Positions 15,747 through 23,278 of a DNA stretch of 64,000 nucleotides are shown piece by piece. The notes below the pieces were generated by a model, which was not told where the DNA came from, searched no databases, and saw only the letters and a list, made by a program, of their open reading frames with translations. Made by a program: the position numbers and the translations under genes. The stretch covers positions 372,001 through 436,000 of the forward strand of contig NZ_JACCCC010000001.1 in assembly GCF_013408795.1 (NCBI RefSeq). The letters are read 5' to 3'. Numbering within the stretch: the first letter of the stretch is position 1; every line of letters starts with the position of its first letter. The DNA comes from Spinactinospora alkalitolerans. GTDB taxonomy: Bacteria; Actinomycetota; Actinomycetes; Streptosporangiales; Streptosporangiaceae.

Positions 15747-16566
15747 CAACACCGGCGCCCCGCAGCCCAGGGACGAGGGGCCGCAGGCCCCGGGCGGGCC
15801 GCTGATCCACTTCGACAAGGTGGTCAAGCGGTTCGGCGACAACGTGGTCCTGCGCGAGCTGGACTTCGACGTCGCCGCAGGGGAGCGCGTGACGCTGATC
15901 GGGCCCAGCGGATCCGGCAAGACGACGATCCTGCGGCTGCTGATGACGCTGGAGGACGTCAACGGCGGCGTCATCTGGGTCAACGGCCAACCGCTGAACC
16001 TGATGTACCGGAACGGCCGGCTGGTTCCGGCCAACGAGGCGCACCTGCGCCAGGTGCGCAAGAAGATCGGGATGGTGTTCCAGCAGTTCAACCTGTTCCC
16101 GAACATGAGCGTCCGCAAGAACCTCACCGAGGCGCCCGTCCACAGCCTTGGGGTGTCCAAGGACGAGGCCGACCAACGGGCCGAGGAACTGCTGGAGATG
16201 GTCGACCTGCGGGACAAGATCGACGCGCACCCGACGCAGCTCTCCGGCGGTCAGCAGCAGCGGGTGGCCATCGCACGCGCCCTGGCGATGCAGCCGGAGA
16301 TCCTGCTGCTGGACGAGGTGACCTCCGCGCTCGACCCCGAGCTGGTCGCGGGCGTGCTGGACGTGCTGCGGGAGATCGCCCGCACCACCGACATCACGAT
16401 GCTGGCCGTCACCCACGAGATGGGCTTCGCCAAGGACGTGTCGCACCGGGTGCTCATGTTCGACGGCGGCCAGATCGTGGAGGAGGGGCCGCCCGAGCGG
16501 ATCTTCGGCGACCCGCACGAGGAGCGGACCAAGTCCTTCCTGCACGCGGTCCTGGAGAGCGGCTGA
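15733..16566 (+). CDS. ehuA: Ectoine/hydroxyectoine ABC transporter ATP-binding protein
   Basis: This 277-residue ABC ATPase has Walker A GPSGSGKTTILRLL, Q-loop MVFQQFNLFPNMSV, signature LSGGQQQRVAIARALA, Walker B ILLLDEVTSALD and H-loop AVTHEMGFA. It closely resembles polar amino-acid transporter ATPases. The first 25 residues are a hydrophilic extension. It overlaps ehuD by 14 bp and ends the ehu operon, which is followed by a family A repeat rather than a simple terminator. Confidence 0.93.
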   Translation: MPQYDNTGAPQPRDEGPQAPGGPLIHFDKVVKRFGDNVVLRELDFDVAAGERVTLIGPSGSGKTTILRLLMTLEDVNGGVIWVNGQPLNLMYRNGRLVPANEAHLRQVRKKIGMVFQQFNLFPNMSVRKNLTEAPVHSLGVSKDEADQRAEELLEMVDLRDKIDAHPTQLSGGQQQRVAIARALAMQPEILLLDEVTSALDPELVAGVLDVLREIARTTDITMLAVTHEMGFAKDVSHRVLMFDGGQIVEEGPPERIFGDPHEERTKSFLHAVLESG

Positions 16567-16595
16567 CGAGAAGAGGGCCGCGGCCCGCCGCAGGT

Positions 16596-16880
16596 TGGAA
16601 GTAGGCGTGCGGGAGGGCGATTCTCTCGCGTGGCCGAAGGCCCGTGGACGCAAAATCGCCCTCCCGCACGCGGAGTGCGCGGAACGCCGTGGACACAGAC
16701 CGACACCATGGTTTCGGTCTGGAGCCAAGCAGGCGGCGTAGGCGGCGCGGCGCCGGTGCGATCCCCTGAAGGGCCTTCGGCACGCGAGAGGATCGCCCCG
16801 TCACCGCGGAGCTCCAGCCTGTGGCTGGAGTCAAAGACCCCCGGCGGTCTAGGTCAAAACCCAGCTTCGAGATCGGGAGA
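16596..16880 (+). repeat. Intergenic repeat family A, copy 2 (long hairpin)
   Basis: GCGTGCGGGAGGGCGATT (16605-16622) is perfectly complementary to 16654-16671, giving an 18-bp stem. Its 31-nt loop contains CTCTCGCGTGGCCGAAGGCC. A second block (16772-16808) is close to the reverse complement of that loop. Between them is the near-palindrome CCGACACCATGGTTTCGG. This fills the gap 16567-16906 and contains no gene. Confidence 0.8.
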
Positions 16881-16906
16881 GGGCGCGCCTTTGAGAACCT
16901 GGGGCC

Positions 16907-17380
16907 ATGGCACGACTGCTGATCGTTCACCACACCGCCTCGCCCACCACGCAGGCCATGCTGGAGGCCGTGCTGGAGGGGGCGCGCACCGATGACGTCG
17001 AGGGCGTCGAGGTGCTGACCCGTCCCGCTCTGGGGGCCACGGCGCCCGACCTGCTCGCAGCCGACGCGGTCGTCCTCGGCACCCCCGCCAACATCGGCTA
17101 CATGTCCGGGGCGCTCAAGCACTTCTTCGACACCGTCTACTACCCGTGCCTCGCCGACACGGCCGGACTGCCCTACGGTCTCTACGTGCACGGCAACAGC
17201 GACACCGCGGGCGCGGTGCGCGCCGTCGAGTCCGTCGCCAAGGGCATGGGGTGGCGGCGGCACCGCCCCGCGCTCGCCGTCACCGGCGAGCTCACCCGGG
17301 CCGACCGCGAGGCGTGCTGGGAGCTCGGAGCGGTGACGGCCCTGGCCGCCGTGGAGCGAGAAGGCTATCACCAGGAATAA
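16907..17380 (+). CDS. Flavodoxin-like NAD(P)H-dependent oxidoreductase
   Basis: This 157-residue protein has a flavodoxin fold. RLLIVHHTASPTTQAMLEAV is the phosphate-binding loop, and VVLGTPANIGYMSGALKHFFD is the typical 50s loop of the NADPH-dependent FMN reductase/WrbA-like group. Length suits a single FMN domain. It starts at ATG 16907 without a clear Shine-Dalgarno, so it may be leaderless. A repeat element lies directly upstream. The substrate is unknown; quinone or flavin reduction is usual in the family. Confidence 0.85.
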   Translation: MARLLIVHHTASPTTQAMLEAVLEGARTDDVEGVEVLTRPALGATAPDLLAADAVVLGTPANIGYMSGALKHFFDTVYYPCLADTAGLPYGLYVHGNSDTAGAVRAVESVAKGMGWRRHRPALAVTGELTRADREACWELGAVTALAAVEREGYHQE

Positions 17381-17454
17381 CGACATACCGTAGCCATTGC
17401 GCTGCTTTTATCTTCTCCCGGGGCAGACTGAAACCCTGTTCTGGGGGAGATGCC

Positions 17455-18375
17455 ATGGACATGGCACGCCGGTGGGTGCTGTGGGTCGGCTGCACCGTGT
17501 TCGTGTTCGCGATCTGCATGACGGCGCTCGCGGAGTTCGCCGGGCTGGGCTGGATCGGCGTCGTGAACGTGCCCTCCCCGTTCTGGACGGTCTGGCTGCC
17601 GGTCGGCGTCGCCCTGCCGCTGGTGCGGCTGGCGACGCCGACCGGGGCGCGCGCGGACCTCGACGCCCGGCTGCACCGGATCCTCGACCGCCACCCGGTG
17701 CCGCGGGAACTGCTCTCCCTGATCTACTGCCTGATCGGCTTCCTCGTCGGGGCCACGGCCGTGGGCCACGTCTTCAGCGTGCTGGAGGACGACTTCGTCG
17801 GCCTCGCCACCCCGGCGGTGCGGGCGTTCTTCCTCCTCGTCCTCCCGGTCCTGCTCGTGGACCGGGCCGGCCTCACGGTGAGCCGCCCCGAGGACGGCAT
17901 GCCGCAACTGGCCATGAAGGTGACGCGGCCGTGGCGCTGGCTCGGCGCGGTGCCCGTCGTGGCCTGCTTCGCGGTCCTCGCAGCGGTCCACCGGGACCTC
18001 CTCCCCTCGCTGTCGCACGTCTTCGTGTTCGGGCTGGTCGGCGCGCTCCTGCTCATCACGGTCCCGGAGGAGGTCTTCTTCCGCGGCATGATCCAGAGCC
18101 GACTGGAGTGGGCCCTGGGGCGGTGGCCCGGCATCGTGCTGGCCTCGCTGCTGTTCGCCGCCACCTACACCGCCCTGGGCGGCTACGTGGACATGCTGCG
18201 CGGCGGCGCCCAACTGCTGGGGGGCGACGTGACCCTGGGGATCGCCACCTACGGGGTCACGGGGCTGCTGTACGGCTACCTCTGGTCGTGCTACCGCAGC
18301 ATCTGGCTCAACGTGATCCTGCGCACCGGCGTGGTCCTGCTGGTCGTGGGCCCCTACCTGGCACCTCCGGTGTGA
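17455..18375 (+). CDS. CPBP (Abi)-family intramembrane protein
   Basis: This membrane protein of about 306 residues has roughly eight hydrophobic segments and the CPBP motif 1, EEVFFRGMIQSRLEW, near residue 204. The expected His of motif 2 (FxxxH) is absent: the segment reads LLFAATYTALGG. Motif 3 reads YRSIWLNVILR with Arg where His is common. Since these His residues build the active site in Rce1-type proteases, this copy may be non-proteolytic. GGGGGAGA four bases upstream supports ATG 17455. Its neighbours do not indicate a role. Confidence 0.82.
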   Translation: MDMARRWVLWVGCTVFVFAICMTALAEFAGLGWIGVVNVPSPFWTVWLPVGVALPLVRLATPTGARADLDARLHRILDRHPVPRELLSLIYCLIGFLVGATAVGHVFSVLEDDFVGLATPAVRAFFLLVLPVLLVDRAGLTVSRPEDGMPQLAMKVTRPWRWLGAVPVVACFAVLAAVHRDLLPSLSHVFVFGLVGALLLITVPEEVFFRGMIQSRLEWALGRWPGIVLASLLFAATYTALGGYVDMLRGGAQLLGGDVTLGIATYGVTGLLYGYLWSCYRSIWLNVILRTGVVLLVVGPYLAPPV

Positions 18376-18504
18376 CGGCCGCGCGGGGGAGCGCGGCCGG
18401 ATCCGGACCCGCGCCCCGGAGACCCCGCTGCGCCCGGGGACCGCGCGGGATACTCGGAGCGCGTACCGCCCACCGGCCGACGGCCGAACACCCGAGAGGA
18501 CCCC

Positions 18505-19173
18505 ATGTCCGACCGCATCCTGGCCGAGGAACTGCTCCTGCTGCTCCACGATCCCGCCACCGGGCGCCTGCTCGGCGACGCCAACCGGCTCGCCTGCGGG
18601 CTCGCAGGGACGATGCTGGCCGATCTCGCACTGACCCGGCGGATCGCGATCGACGGCGACCACGTCTACGCCGACCGCTACGCCCGTACCGGTGACGTCG
18701 ACCTCGACGGGTTCGCCGAGCGGATCGCGACGGAGCCGCGCAACCGCAAGGTCAAGTGGTGGGTGCAGAAGACGCGGTCGGCCAAGCTGCGCAGGCGGCT
18801 GCTGCAGAGGGCGGTCGAGCGCGGCGTGCTGCGCCACGAGGAGGACCGCGTGCTGCTGGTCTTCCCCCTCAACAGGTACTTCCCCGTCCGGCCCGACCAG
18901 CGCGAGGAGCTGCGGGCGCGGCTGCACTCCGTCCTCGTCGGGGAGCGGGCGCCCGACCCCCGCTCGGTCGCGCTGCTCGCCCTGGTCGGCGCGGTCCGGT
19001 CGGACCGCAGGCTCTTCCCCGGCCTCCCCGGCGGGGAGCGCCGCCGCCGGATGAAGGAGATCGTGGCCGACGACCGGATCGGCCAGGCGGTGCACAAGGT
19101 GATCCAGTCGGTCGAGGCCGCGACGGCCGCGGCAGCGGCCGGGGCGGGGGCCGGGTCCGACGGAGGATCGTGA
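18505..19173 (+). CDS. GPP34 (GOLPH3-like) family protein
   Basis: This 222-residue soluble protein begins MSDRILAEELLLLLHDPATG, the hallmark start of the GPP34/GOLPH3 domain. It continues through LRRRLLQRAVERGVLRHEEDRVLLVFPLNRYFPVRP, here described over residues 95-130. Eukaryotic GOLPH3 binds phosphoinositides; bacterial members are common in actinobacteria and poorly understood. An Ala/Gly-rich tail ends the protein. GAGAGGA supports the start. A membrane-peripheral function is a guess from the family. Confidence 0.88.
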   Translation: MSDRILAEELLLLLHDPATGRLLGDANRLACGLAGTMLADLALTRRIAIDGDHVYADRYARTGDVDLDGFAERIATEPRNRKVKWWVQKTRSAKLRRRLLQRAVERGVLRHEEDRVLLVFPLNRYFPVRPDQREELRARLHSVLVGERAPDPRSVALLALVGAVRSDRRLFPGLPGGERRRRMKEIVADDRIGQAVHKVIQSVEAATAAAAAGAGAGSDGGS

Positions 19174-19245
19174 CGCCGAAGGCCGCGACCGCGCCCCGCG
19201 CCCCGCGGTGAACGCCCGCCCCGCGACACCGCGCCCGGCGGGTAC

Positions 19246-19626
19246 ATGGAGCCCATCCGCGCCGCCGGCGCCGTGCTGTGGTGCGACGGCGCCGCCGGGC
19301 GCGAGGTCGCCCTGGTGCACCGCCCGGATCGCGGCGATCGGACCCTGCCCAAGGGCAGGCTGAAGAGCAAGGAGCACCCGTTGACCGGGGCGGTGCGCGA
19401 GGTCACCGAGGAGACCGGGCTGCGCCCCCTGGACGGGGGCGGCAGGGCCGACGCTGGTCTGCGCGCACGGGGAGCTGATCACCGACCTCATGCGCGAGGC
19501 GCTCACCAGGCTCGGCCCCCGGTGTCCCAGCAGCTCTCACTGCGCAAGGGCGCGTTCTGGGTCCTGCACGTCCGCGCCGCGGACGCGCCCCTGGCCGCGA
19601 TCGAACGCCACGCCGCCCGGGAGTGA
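19246..19626 (+). pseudogene. Decayed MutT1-type NUDIX + histidine phosphatase gene
   Basis: The first 60 codons form a good NUDIX N-terminus with a full NUDIX box (GRLKSKEHPLTGAVREVTEE). Right after it the reading frame must change: 19448-19520 in the next frame encodes PTLVCAHGELITDLMREALT. This is the C-terminal His motif of a histidine phosphatase. The original frame then resumes with QQLSLRKGAFWVLHVRAAD, the normal end of such proteins. Most of the phosphatase domain (more than 100 residues) is missing. An internal deletion plus two compensating frameshifts in a MutT1-like two-domain 8-oxo-dGTP/diadenosine polyphosphate hydrolase explains this. A short protein may still be translated. 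Confidence 0.75.
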
Positions 19627-19701
19627 GCCGGAGGCGGTGGATAGGGTGGCGGCGCGCGCTGCGGGAGCGCGCCCTGATCCCACCGACCCGAGGACTTCAG
19701 C

Positions 19702-20136
19702 ATGGCCGAGCGCAAGGTTTCCCGGAGTGTCGTCATCGCGGCCCCGGCGAGCAGGATCTTCGACGCCCTCGCCGCGCCGCGCAGGCACCCGGAGTTCGAC
19801 GGGTCCGGCAGCGTGCGCGAGAACGCGCACGGCCCCGAGCGGCTGGAGCTCGGCTCCAGGTTCGGGATGAGCATGCGCCTGGGCCTGCCCTACCGCATCA
19901 CCAACCGGGTGGTGGAGTTCGAGGAGGGCCGGCTCATCGCCTGGCGGCACGCCGGTCCGCACCGCTGGCGCTGGGAACTCGACCCGCTGGAGGACGGGAC
20001 CACGCGGGTGACCGAGACGTTCGACTACTCCTACGCCGGTGCGGTCGTCTACCAGTTGCTGGGCTACCCGGCCCGCAACGCCCGCGGCATCGAGCGGACG
20101 CTGCCCCGCCTCAAGCGGCTCGCGGAAGAGGGCTGA
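19702..20136 (+). CDS. SRPBCC-family lipid/polyketide-binding-fold protein
   Basis: This 144-residue SRPBCC (START/Bet v1-like) protein opens with SRSVVIAAPASRIFDALAAPRRHPEFDG, read over residues 7-34. It continues with strands such as NRVVEFEEGRLIAWRH, WRWELDPLEDGTTRVTETFD, and a C-terminal helix ARGIERTLPRLKRLAEEG. The fold holds a hydrophobic cavity; no catalytic residues can be assigned. It stands alone between the decayed NUDIX gene and a bidirectional terminator. Confidence 0.85.
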   Translation: MAERKVSRSVVIAAPASRIFDALAAPRRHPEFDGSGSVRENAHGPERLELGSRFGMSMRLGLPYRITNRVVEFEEGRLIAWRHAGPHRWRWELDPLEDGTTRVTETFDYSYAGAVVYQLLGYPARNARGIERTLPRLKRLAEEG

Positions 20137-20142
20137 CGCGCC

Positions 20143-20172
20143 CGCGCCCCCGGCCACGTGGCCGGGGGCGCG
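20143..20172. terminator. Perfect 30-bp palindrome, bidirectional terminator
   Basis: Positions 20143-20157 are exactly complementary to 20158-20172, centred on CCACGTGG. It lies between the convergent SRPBCC gene and the Asp/His-rich gene. In RNA it forms a long GC hairpin from either direction. Confidence 0.78.
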
Positions 20173-20206
20173 GAAACGCTAGGCGTCAAGGCAGGTGGAG
20201 CGGGGC

Positions 20207-20731
20207 TCAGTGGTGGTGGTGGCCCTTGTGGTCGTCGTCCTCGTAGTAGCCGTTGTCCTCGTCCTCGTCCTCGTCGTCGCCCTTCTCGTCCTCGTCCTCG
20301 TCGCCGTTGTCGTCGTCCTTCTCGTGCCAGCGGTGGTCGCCGTTGTCGTCGTCCTTCTTGCCGTTGTCCTCGTGGTAGCCGTCGTCGCCCTTGCGGTCGT
20401 CGTCGTCCTTGCCGTCGTCGTCGCCCTTGCGGTCGTCGTCCTTGCCGTTGTCCTTGTCGTCCTCGTGATAGCCGTCGTGGTGGTGGTGGCCCTTCCAGCT
20501 GTCGTCGTCGTCCTTGCCGTCGTCGTCGCCCTTGCGGTCGTCGTCCTCGCCGTTGTCCTCGTCGCAGTCGTGGTGGTGGCCCTTCGCGTGCCACCAGCCG
20601 TTGTCCTCGCAGTAGCCGTGGTGGTCACGGTCGACTTCCAGCGCCTGGGCGGGAGCGGCGCCGAACATGCCGAAGGATGCGCCGGCCATGGCGGTGAGCA
20701 GGGCGGAGGCGAAGATTCGCTTCAAAGACAC
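20207..20731 (-). CDS. Secreted Asp/His/Lys-rich repetitive protein
   Basis: This 174-residue protein has a clear signal peptide (MSLKRIFASALLTAMAGASF, cleavage after AQA at residue 30). The mature chain of about 144 residues is almost wholly Asp, Lys, His, Gly and Glu, built on DDDRKGDDDGKDDDD and HHHHDGYHEDD repeats and ending HHHH. No known domain is seen. Such a chain should be disordered, highly acidic and able to bind divalent metals (Ca, Zn, Ni or Mn); this is an inference. The GTG start at 20731 has GAGAGGG six bases upstream. The repetitive DNA makes length variation likely. Confidence 0.85.
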   Translation of the reverse strand: MSLKRIFASALLTAMAGASFGMFGAAPAQALEVDRDHHGYCEDNGWWHAKGHHHDCDEDNGEDDDRKGDDDGKDDDDSWKGHHHHDGYHEDDKDNGKDDDRKGDDDGKDDDDRKGDDGYHEDNGKKDDDNGDHRWHEKDDDNGDEDEDEKGDDEDEDEDNGYYEDDDHKGHHHH

Positions 20732-20904
20732 AAGTATCCCTCTCGTATAGTCACTAGATAACTACGGAGCGTGACTACTGTAACTCGGGGAGGTCAGGGG
20801 TCGGTTGATTGATTCCTGGGCGTGGCGCACCCCGGTCGGCGACCGGTTTTCCACGCGGCCCTCCCGAGGTCTGCGGAAGCTGCGCGGCCCGGGTTTTCGC
20901 CGAA

Positions 20905-20985
20905 CGGGTGGCCAAGGTCGGCTGTGCGGCCTTGCTCGCTGTCGGACGACGGGTGATCGTGGGCGAAAAGCGGCGGTGACGGCGG
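20905..20985 (-). repeat. Intergenic repeat family B, copy 1 (inverted)
   Basis: The complement of this stretch resembles 57719-57800, sharing GCCGCTTTTC and AGCAAGGCCGCACAGC in the same order and spacing. It lies opposite in orientation to family B copy 2 (21275-21345), with family A copy 3 between them. The gap 20732-21392 has no gene. Confidence 0.6.
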
Positions 20986-21081
20986 CAGGGGGCCGGGACG
21001 GCACCGTCTCCTTCCGCCGATCTTGACCTTGGGTTTCACCCTCGGCCCCGGGATGGAGCAGGCGTGCGGGTGGGCCCCTCC

Positions 21082-21235
21082 GCCTCGACCCCCCGGGGGT
21101 CGTGCAGGTCCGCCCCAGGAGGGACGGCGTGCGGGTGGGCGATTCTCTCGCGTGGCCGCCAGGCCCGTGGACGGGAAATCGCCCTCCCGCGCGCGAAGCG
21201 CACGCCGACACCGTCGGTGCGGACCGGCACCGTGT
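21082..21235 (+). repeat. Intergenic repeat family A, copy 3
   Basis: This copy contains the block shared with 5666-5726 and then the hairpin arm GTGCGGGTGGGCGATT (21129-21144). The loop TTCTCTCGCGTGGCCGCCAG comes next, followed by the opposing arm at 21177-21194 (AAATCGCCCTCCCGCGCGC). The stem is slightly imperfect compared with copy 2. Confidence 0.75.
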
Positions 21236-21274
21236 AAAACGGACATGTTCGCGCGTGCAGCACTCCCTACCGCC

Positions 21275-21345
21275 CTTGGCGCCGCTTTTCCGTGCAGGCC
21301 ACCCGCCGTCCGGCCGACCACAAGGCCGTGCAGCGGGCCTGGGCC
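21275..21345 (+). repeat. Intergenic repeat family B, copy 2
   Basis: CTTGGCGCCGCTTTTCC followed by GGCCACCCGCCG and GGCCGACCACAAGGCCG matches 57719-57779 closely. It sits just upstream of the modC stop codon region and is non-coding. Confidence 0.65.
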
Positions 21346-21392
21346 GCATGTCCACCGGCGCCCCGGGCCCATCCGGCTTCCGCGCGACTCGG

Positions 21393-22454
21393 TCAGGCCG
21401 GGTAGCACCGCGTCTCGGTGGCCTTCACGCTCGCCCACACGCGCTCGCCGCTGCCGGCGCCGAGCTCGGCCAACCCGGCCGGGGTGATGTCGGCGCTCAG
21501 CGCCACGTCGCCGTCGAGGTGCACTCTGACCTGGTCGCCGAAGCGCTCGATCCCGTCGATGACCAGCTCCCACACGTTGCGCGGCGTGCCGTCGGGCCGC
21601 TCCCGGTACAGCGCCACGGCGCGGGGCGGGAACGCGACGAACACCTCGCCCTCGCACGGCTCGGCGACCGCGATCCGCGCCGGCGCGCCCGCCGCGCCGA
21701 CCACCTCCACCCGCGTCCCGTCGGCCTCGCCCCGGTAGAGGTTGAGGCCGACCAGCCGGGCCACGTAGCCGGTGCGCGGATGCCGGGCGACGTCGGCGGG
21801 CGGGCCGTCCTGCACGACCGCCCCCTCTTCGATCACGGTCACCCGGTCCGCCAGCACCATCGCGTCCAGCGGGTCATGGGTGACGATGACGGCGGCTCCG
21901 TCGAAGTCGGCCAGGTGGCGGCGGAGCCGGGAGCGGACCGAGGCGCGGGTGTGCGCGTCCAGCGCGGCCAGCGGCTCGTCGAGCAGCAGCAGGCGCGGGC
22001 GCACGGCCAGCGCGCGGGCGAGCGCCACCCGCTGGGCCTGCCCGCCGGACAGCGCGCGGGGCCTGGCCCGGGCGTGGTCGGCCAGGCCGACCCTCTCCAG
22101 CAGTTCGGCCGCGCGGGCGCGGGCACCGGCCCTGGACGCGCCCTGGCAGCGGGGGCCGAACGCGACGTTGTCCAGCGCGCTCAGATGGTCGAACAGCAGG
22201 TAGTCCTGGAACACCATGCCGATGGGGCGGTCCTCGGTCGGTGCCGTCGTCAGGTCGGCCCCGTCCAGCAGGATCCGGCCGTCGGCCATGGGCGCCAGCC
22301 CGGCCAGCGCCCGCAGCGCCGTGGACTTGCCCGCGCCGTTGGGGCCCAGCAGCGCCAGCACCTCGCCGGGCGCCACGTTCAACTCGGCGTCCAGCCGGAA
22401 TCCGCCGCGCTCCACCACCAGGCGCGCGGCCAGGGCCGCGGGAACGCCGGTCAT
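21393..22454 (-). CDS. modC: Molybdate ABC transporter ATP-binding protein
   Basis: This 353-residue ABC ATPase has Walker A LLGPNGAGKSTALRAL, Q-loop MVFQDYLLFDHLSAL, signature LSGGQAQRVALARALA and Walker B RLLLLDEPLAALD. A C-terminal TOBE/MOP molybdate-binding domain follows (about residues 285-350, VWELVIDGIERFGDQVRVHL). This layout defines ModC. Its ATG overlaps the modB stop by four bases (ATGA). It supplies energy for high-affinity molybdate or tungstate uptake. Confidence 0.94.
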   Translation of the reverse strand: MTGVPAALAARLVVERGGFRLDAELNVAPGEVLALLGPNGAGKSTALRALAGLAPMADGRILLDGADLTTAPTEDRPIGMVFQDYLLFDHLSALDNVAFGPRCQGASRAGARARAAELLERVGLADHARARPRALSGGQAQRVALARALAVRPRLLLLDEPLAALDAHTRASVRSRLRRHLADFDGAAVIVTHDPLDAMVLADRVTVIEEGAVVQDGPPADVARHPRTGYVARLVGLNLYRGEADGTRVEVVGAAGAPARIAVAEPCEGEVFVAFPPRAVALYRERPDGTPRNVWELVIDGIERFGDQVRVHLDGDVALSADITPAGLAELGAGSGERVWASVKATETRCYPA

Positions 22455-23278
22455 GCGACGCCCGCCCACCGGTCGCGCAGACCGACCAGGATGGCCAGGG
22501 AGACGAACAGGAGCACCAGGCTGAGCACGATCGCCGCCTCGGGGCTCTGCTGCATGGCCAGGTAGACCGCCAGCGGCATGGTCTGGGTGCGGCCGGGGAA
22601 GTTGCCGGCGAACATGATGGTCGCGCCGAACTCGCCGAGCGCCCGCGACCAGCACAGCACCGCTCCGGCCAGCACGCCCGGCGCCGCCATCGGCAGCGTG
22701 ACCCGGCGGAAGATCGTCGACCGGGTCGCGCCGAGCGTCGCGGCGGCCTCCTCGTAGCGCCGGTCCGCGCCGCGCACGGCGCCCTCCACGCTGATCACCA
22801 GGAACGGCATGGCCACGAACACCTGCGCCACGACCACCGCCGCGGAGGTGAACGGCAGCGAGTAGCCGGTCCAGGCGTGGACGTACTGCCCGATGACGCC
22901 GTTGCGGCCGAACACCAGCAGCAGCGCCACGCCGCCCACCACCGGCGGGATCACCAGCGGGACCGTGACCAGGGCCCGCACGATCCGGCGGCCGGGGAAG
23001 TCGGTGCGGGCCAGCAGCCACGCCAGCGGGACCCCGAGCACCAGTGCGATGCCGGTCGCGATCGTCGCGGTGACCAGGGAGAGACCGAGCGCGTCGCGGA
23101 CCTCGGGCATCAGCAGCCGGGTTCCCAAGGTGGGCCACGGCGCCCGGATCAGCAGCCCGAGGAACGGCAGCACCAGGAAGGCGAAGCCGATGAGCGCCGG
23201 CAGCACCAGCAGCCAGGGGAACCGCCCCGACGCGACGCGCGGGCCGCGTCGGCGGCCCGCGGGGGCGCGCGGGGTCAT
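22451..23278 (-). CDS. modB: Molybdate ABC transporter permease
   Basis: This 275-residue permease has five to six membrane helices and the conserved coupling region RRYEEAAATLGATRSTIFRR, followed by VTLPMAAPGVLAGAVLCWSRALGEFGATIMFAGN (described over residues 190-225). The GEFGATI segment is characteristic of ModB/CysTW-type permeases. It overlaps modA and modC by four bases on each side, which indicates tight translational coupling. Confidence 0.94.
   Translation of the reverse strand: MTPRAPAGRRRGPRVASGRFPWLLVLPALIGFAFLVLPFLGLLIRAPWPTLGTRLLMPEVRDALGLSLVTATIATGIALVLGVPLAWLLARTDFPGRRIVRALVTVPLVIPPVVGGVALLLVFGRNGVIGQYVHAWTGYSLPFTSAAVVVAQVFVAMPFLVISVEGAVRGADRRYEEAAATLGATRSTIFRRVTLPMAAPGVLAGAVLCWSRALGEFGATIMFAGNFPGRTQTMPLAVYLAMQQSPEAAIVLSLVLLFVSLAILVGLRDRWAGVA

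Noticed and set aside
20195-20761. Plus-strand frame of 188 codons rich in Val and Leu, opposite the Asp/His-rich gene
   Set aside because: It is the mirror of GAC/GTC repeats. The minus-strand frame has a signal peptide and a ribosome site, while this one has neither and its composition follows directly from the repeats.
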